From Mesorhizobium muleiense (lineage in GTDB: Bacteria > Pseudomonadota > Alphaproteobacteria > Rhizobiales > Rhizobiaceae), in assembly GCF_900099905.1 (NCBI RefSeq), contig NZ_FNEE01000001.1:483091-547090 (forward strand): a DNA stretch of 64,000 bases. The letters are read 5' to 3'. Below the pieces are notes generated by a model, which was given only the letters and a program-made list of their open reading frames with translations, was not told the origin of the DNA and made no database searches. Position 1 is the stretch's first letter, and every line of letters starts with the position of its first letter. Shown here piece by piece: positions 61,988 to 64,000 of the stretch. A program made the translations under genes and the position numbers.

Positions 61988-63667
61988 ATGAGCGAGATCG
62001 AACGCGAAAGCATGGAATTCGACGTGGTCATCGTCGGCGCCGGGCCGGCCGGCCTCGCTGCCGCGATCCGTCTCAAGCAGGTCAATCCCGAGCTTTCCGT
62101 CGTCGTCCTGGAAAAGGGCGGCGAAGTCGGCGCTCACATCCTGTCCGGCGCCGTCGTCGATCCGATCGGCATCGACCGGCTGCTGCCGGGCTGGCGTGAC
62201 GAAGAGGGACATCCCTTCAAGACGCCGGTCACCGCAGACCATTTCCTGGTCCTCGGCCCCGCCGGTTCGTTCCGTCTGCCCAATTTCCTGATGCCGCCGC
62301 TGATGAACAACCACGGCAACTACATCGTTTCGCTCGGCAACGTCTGCCGCTGGCTGGCGACCAAGGCCGAGGCGCTGGGCGTCGAGATCTATCCGGGCTT
62401 TGCCGCCGTGGACCTCATTTACAGCGACGAGGGCGCGGTCACCGGCGTTGTCACCGGCGATATGGGCGTCGAGAAGGACGGCACGCATGGCCCGGGGTTC
62501 GCGCCGGGCATGGCGCTGATGGGCAAATATGTGCTGATCGGCGAGGGCGCGCGCGGCTCGCTGGCCAAGCAGTTGATCGCCAAGTATCATCTTTCCGACG
62601 GCCGCGAGCCCGGCAAATACGGCATCGGTCTCAAGGAGCTCTGGCAGGTCAAGCCGGAGAACCATCGGCCGGGCCTTGTCCAGCACTCCTTCGGCTGGCC
62701 GCTCGACATGAAGACCGGCGGCGGCTCCTTCCTCTACCATCTGGAGGACAACCAGGTGGCGGTCGGCTTTGTCGTCCACCTCAACTACAAGAACCCCTAT
62801 CTGTCTCCGTTCGACGAGTTCCAGCGCTTCAAGACCCACCCGGCGATCAGGGCCACATTCGAGGGCGGCAAGCGGCTCGGCTATGGCGCCCGTGCCATCA
62901 CAGAGGGCGGCTGGCAGTCGGTGCCGAAACTGTCCTTCCCCGGCGGCGCGCTGATCGGTTGTGCTGCCGGCTTCGTCAACGTGCCGCGCATCAAGGGCTC
63001 GCACAATGCCGTGCTCTCCGGAATGCTGGCGGCCGAGCATGTCGCCGAGGCGATCGGCGCCGACCGCGCCAATGACGAACTGGCTTCCTACGAGGCGGCA
63101 TGGCGGGCAACTGACATCGGCAAGGATTTGAAGAAGGTGCGCAACGTCAAGCCGTTGTGGTCGCGCTTCGGCACCGTCGTCGGCGTCGGCATCGGCGGTC
63201 TCGACATGTGGCTGAATTCGCTGTTCGGGTTCTCGCCCTTTGGCACGCTGAAGCACGGCAAGGCCGATTATGCGACGCTGGAGCCGGCCGCCAGGCATAA
63301 GAAGATCGCCTATCCGAAGCCGGATGGCGTGCTCACCTTCGACCGCCTGTCCTCGGTGTTCCTGTCCAATACCAACCACGAGGAAAACGAGCCTGTCCAC
63401 CTGCTGGTCGCGGATATGGACCTGCAGCAGCGTTCCGAACACGATGTCTATGCCGGGCCATCGACACGCTACTGCCCGGCCAGTGTCTACGAATGGGTCG
63501 ACAAGGATGGCAACGCCGCCGCCGATCCCGAGGCGAAGGACGTGCGCTTCGTCATCAACGCGCAGAACTGCGTCCACTGCAAGACCTGCGACATCAAGGA
63601 TCCGAACCGAAACATTACCTGGGTGCCGCCACAAGGTGGAGAGGGACCAGTCTACCAAAACATGTAG
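61988..63667 (+). CDS. Electron-transfer flavoprotein:ubiquinone oxidoreductase
   Basis: A 559-residue membrane-associated flavoprotein that passes electrons from ETF (fed by acyl-CoA, dimethylglycine and sarcosine dehydrogenases) to ubiquinone. The FAD dinucleotide fold is VIVGAGPAGLAAAI (about 15-28). The C-terminal [4Fe-4S] cluster cysteines are in CPASVYEW and NCVHCKTCDI. The quinone-binding amphipathic region around FPFGTLKHGK is conserved. The start at 61988 follows GAGGGG. Link to the mutase pathway at 2511-6070 is through fatty and branched-chain oxidation. Symbol etfD/etfQO is used in some genomes. Confidence 0.94.
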   Translation: MSEIERESMEFDVVIVGAGPAGLAAAIRLKQVNPELSVVVLEKGGEVGAHILSGAVVDPIGIDRLLPGWRDEEGHPFKTPVTADHFLVLGPAGSFRLPNFLMPPLMNNHGNYIVSLGNVCRWLATKAEALGVEIYPGFAAVDLIYSDEGAVTGVVTGDMGVEKDGTHGPGFAPGMALMGKYVLIGEGARGSLAKQLIAKYHLSDGREPGKYGIGLKELWQVKPENHRPGLVQHSFGWPLDMKTGGGSFLYHLEDNQVAVGFVVHLNYKNPYLSPFDEFQRFKTHPAIRATFEGGKRLGYGARAITEGGWQSVPKLSFPGGALIGCAAGFVNVPRIKGSHNAVLSGMLAAEHVAEAIGADRANDELASYEAAWRATDIGKDLKKVRNVKPLWSRFGTVVGVGIGGLDMWLNSLFGFSPFGTLKHGKADYATLEPAARHKKIAYPKPDGVLTFDRLSSVFLSNTNHEENEPVHLLVADMDLQQRSEHDVYAGPSTRYCPASVYEWVDKDGNAAADPEAKDVRFVINAQNCVHCKTCDIKDPNRNITWVPPQGGEGPVYQNM

Positions 63668-63811
63668 CCCAGCAAGCCAGAACGGCCCGGCGGCCGTCTC
63701 GCCCGCCGATCAAATGAAGGCGCGTGAAGGCCTATTATATGTGCGGCGTCTAAAAGAAGTTGAAGCGGGGCGGCGCCTGTGGTTCCATTCTTTCTGACCC
63801 GGGAGATGACC

Positions 63812-64000
63812 ATGCGCCTGGCGGTTCTGACGTGCCTTGCGGCGATTGGCGGCTTGTGCGGCTTCGCACCGTCGGCATTGGCTGACACGAAGGTGCTGGT
63901 CAAGACCCGGACCTACGACATCACTGGAACCACGGGCGCCGCCCTGATCGAGGCCATGGACCGCAACGGTCCGAAGCGGCACGGCTTCATGACGCACGCC
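63812..64000 (+). CDS. DUF922-type secreted protein (partial, 3' end missing)
   Basis: The first 63 residues are visible. A signal peptide (about 1-23, ending SALA) is followed by TKVLVKTRTYDITGTTGAAL and IEAMDRNGPKRHGFMTHA, which match the start of DUF922, a predicted zinc-dependent secreted protease family. The zinc motif lies beyond the window, so the protease role cannot be checked. The ATG at 63812 follows GGGAG; another ATG 6 bases upstream is too close to it. Confidence 0.6.
   Translation, partial: MRLAVLTCLAAIGGLCGFAPSALADTKVLVKTRTYDITGTTGAALIEAMDRNGPKRHGFMTHA

Overview
The window looks like the chromosome of a rhizobial alphaproteobacterium, most likely Mesorhizobium or a close relative. 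The reasons are the high G+C, the family-level matches (MucR/Ros regulator, DUF5330, DUF1491, DUF2336, FeuNPQ) and a block in the order cycHJKL - degP - two-component pair - glnE - pleC - pepN, which from memory is the arrangement in Sinorhizobium meliloti. The sequence is almost entirely housekeeping and regulatory. I see no rRNA, tRNA, IS transposase, CRISPR array or intact prophage.

Layout. 1-6070: 3' end of a probable thiolase, a zinc-type (class 3) L-asparaginase, a GreA/GreB-like factor, a Doc toxin with an AbrB-type antitoxin, and a two-subunit methylmalonyl-CoA mutase. 6328-13051: HerA-like ATPase, L,D-transpeptidase lipoprotein, haloacid dehalogenase, branched-chain aminotransferase, superoxide dismutase, cytochrome c' and a diheme cytochrome c. 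13058-19095: an orphan Lon N-domain protein, a SET-domain protein, oligopeptidase B, an SH3-like secreted protein, a MucR-type regulator, SufE and DUF5330. 19606-25281: a DivJ-like membrane histidine kinase overlapping a peptidoglycan-binding protein, DUF1491, DUF2336 and a DUF1254/DUF1214 pair. 25397-34850: a PBP1A-type enzyme, TetR divergent from an MttB-family methyltransferase, groESL under a CIRCE element, a cluster of very small genes and an orphan DUF3168 gene.

35019-50110: feuN-feuP-feuQ, a 17-kDa-antigen-type lipoprotein, the cytochrome c maturation operon (ccmI-E-F-H), an orphan ribbon-helix-helix antitoxin, DegP, a second OmpR/HK pair and glnE. 50178-64000: pleC, pepN, a solitary molybdopterin-binding subunit with an EamA transporter, an XRE regulator, a family-4-like uracil-DNA glycosylase, an exported protein, ETF:ubiquinone oxidoreductase and the start of a DUF922 protein.

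Two themes join the genes. One is envelope and cell-cycle signalling: DivJ-like kinase, PleC, MucR, FeuNPQ, DegP, PBP1A and L,D-transpeptidase, with CtrA-like boxes near the DivJ-like, DUF2336 and pleC genes. The other is redox and respiration: ccm operon, cytochromes c, SOD and ETF-QO.

The most unusual non-coding signal is a dense set of mosaic palindromic repeats. They occupy many intergenic gaps, sit inside the groESL and ccm operons, and form the 3' coding ends of two genes. The most unusual proteins are a Glyoxalase-related/Lon N-domain fusion without protease, and a GroES with a tandemly repeated C-terminal tail. Assignments come from reading motifs and from memory of families; no database search was run.
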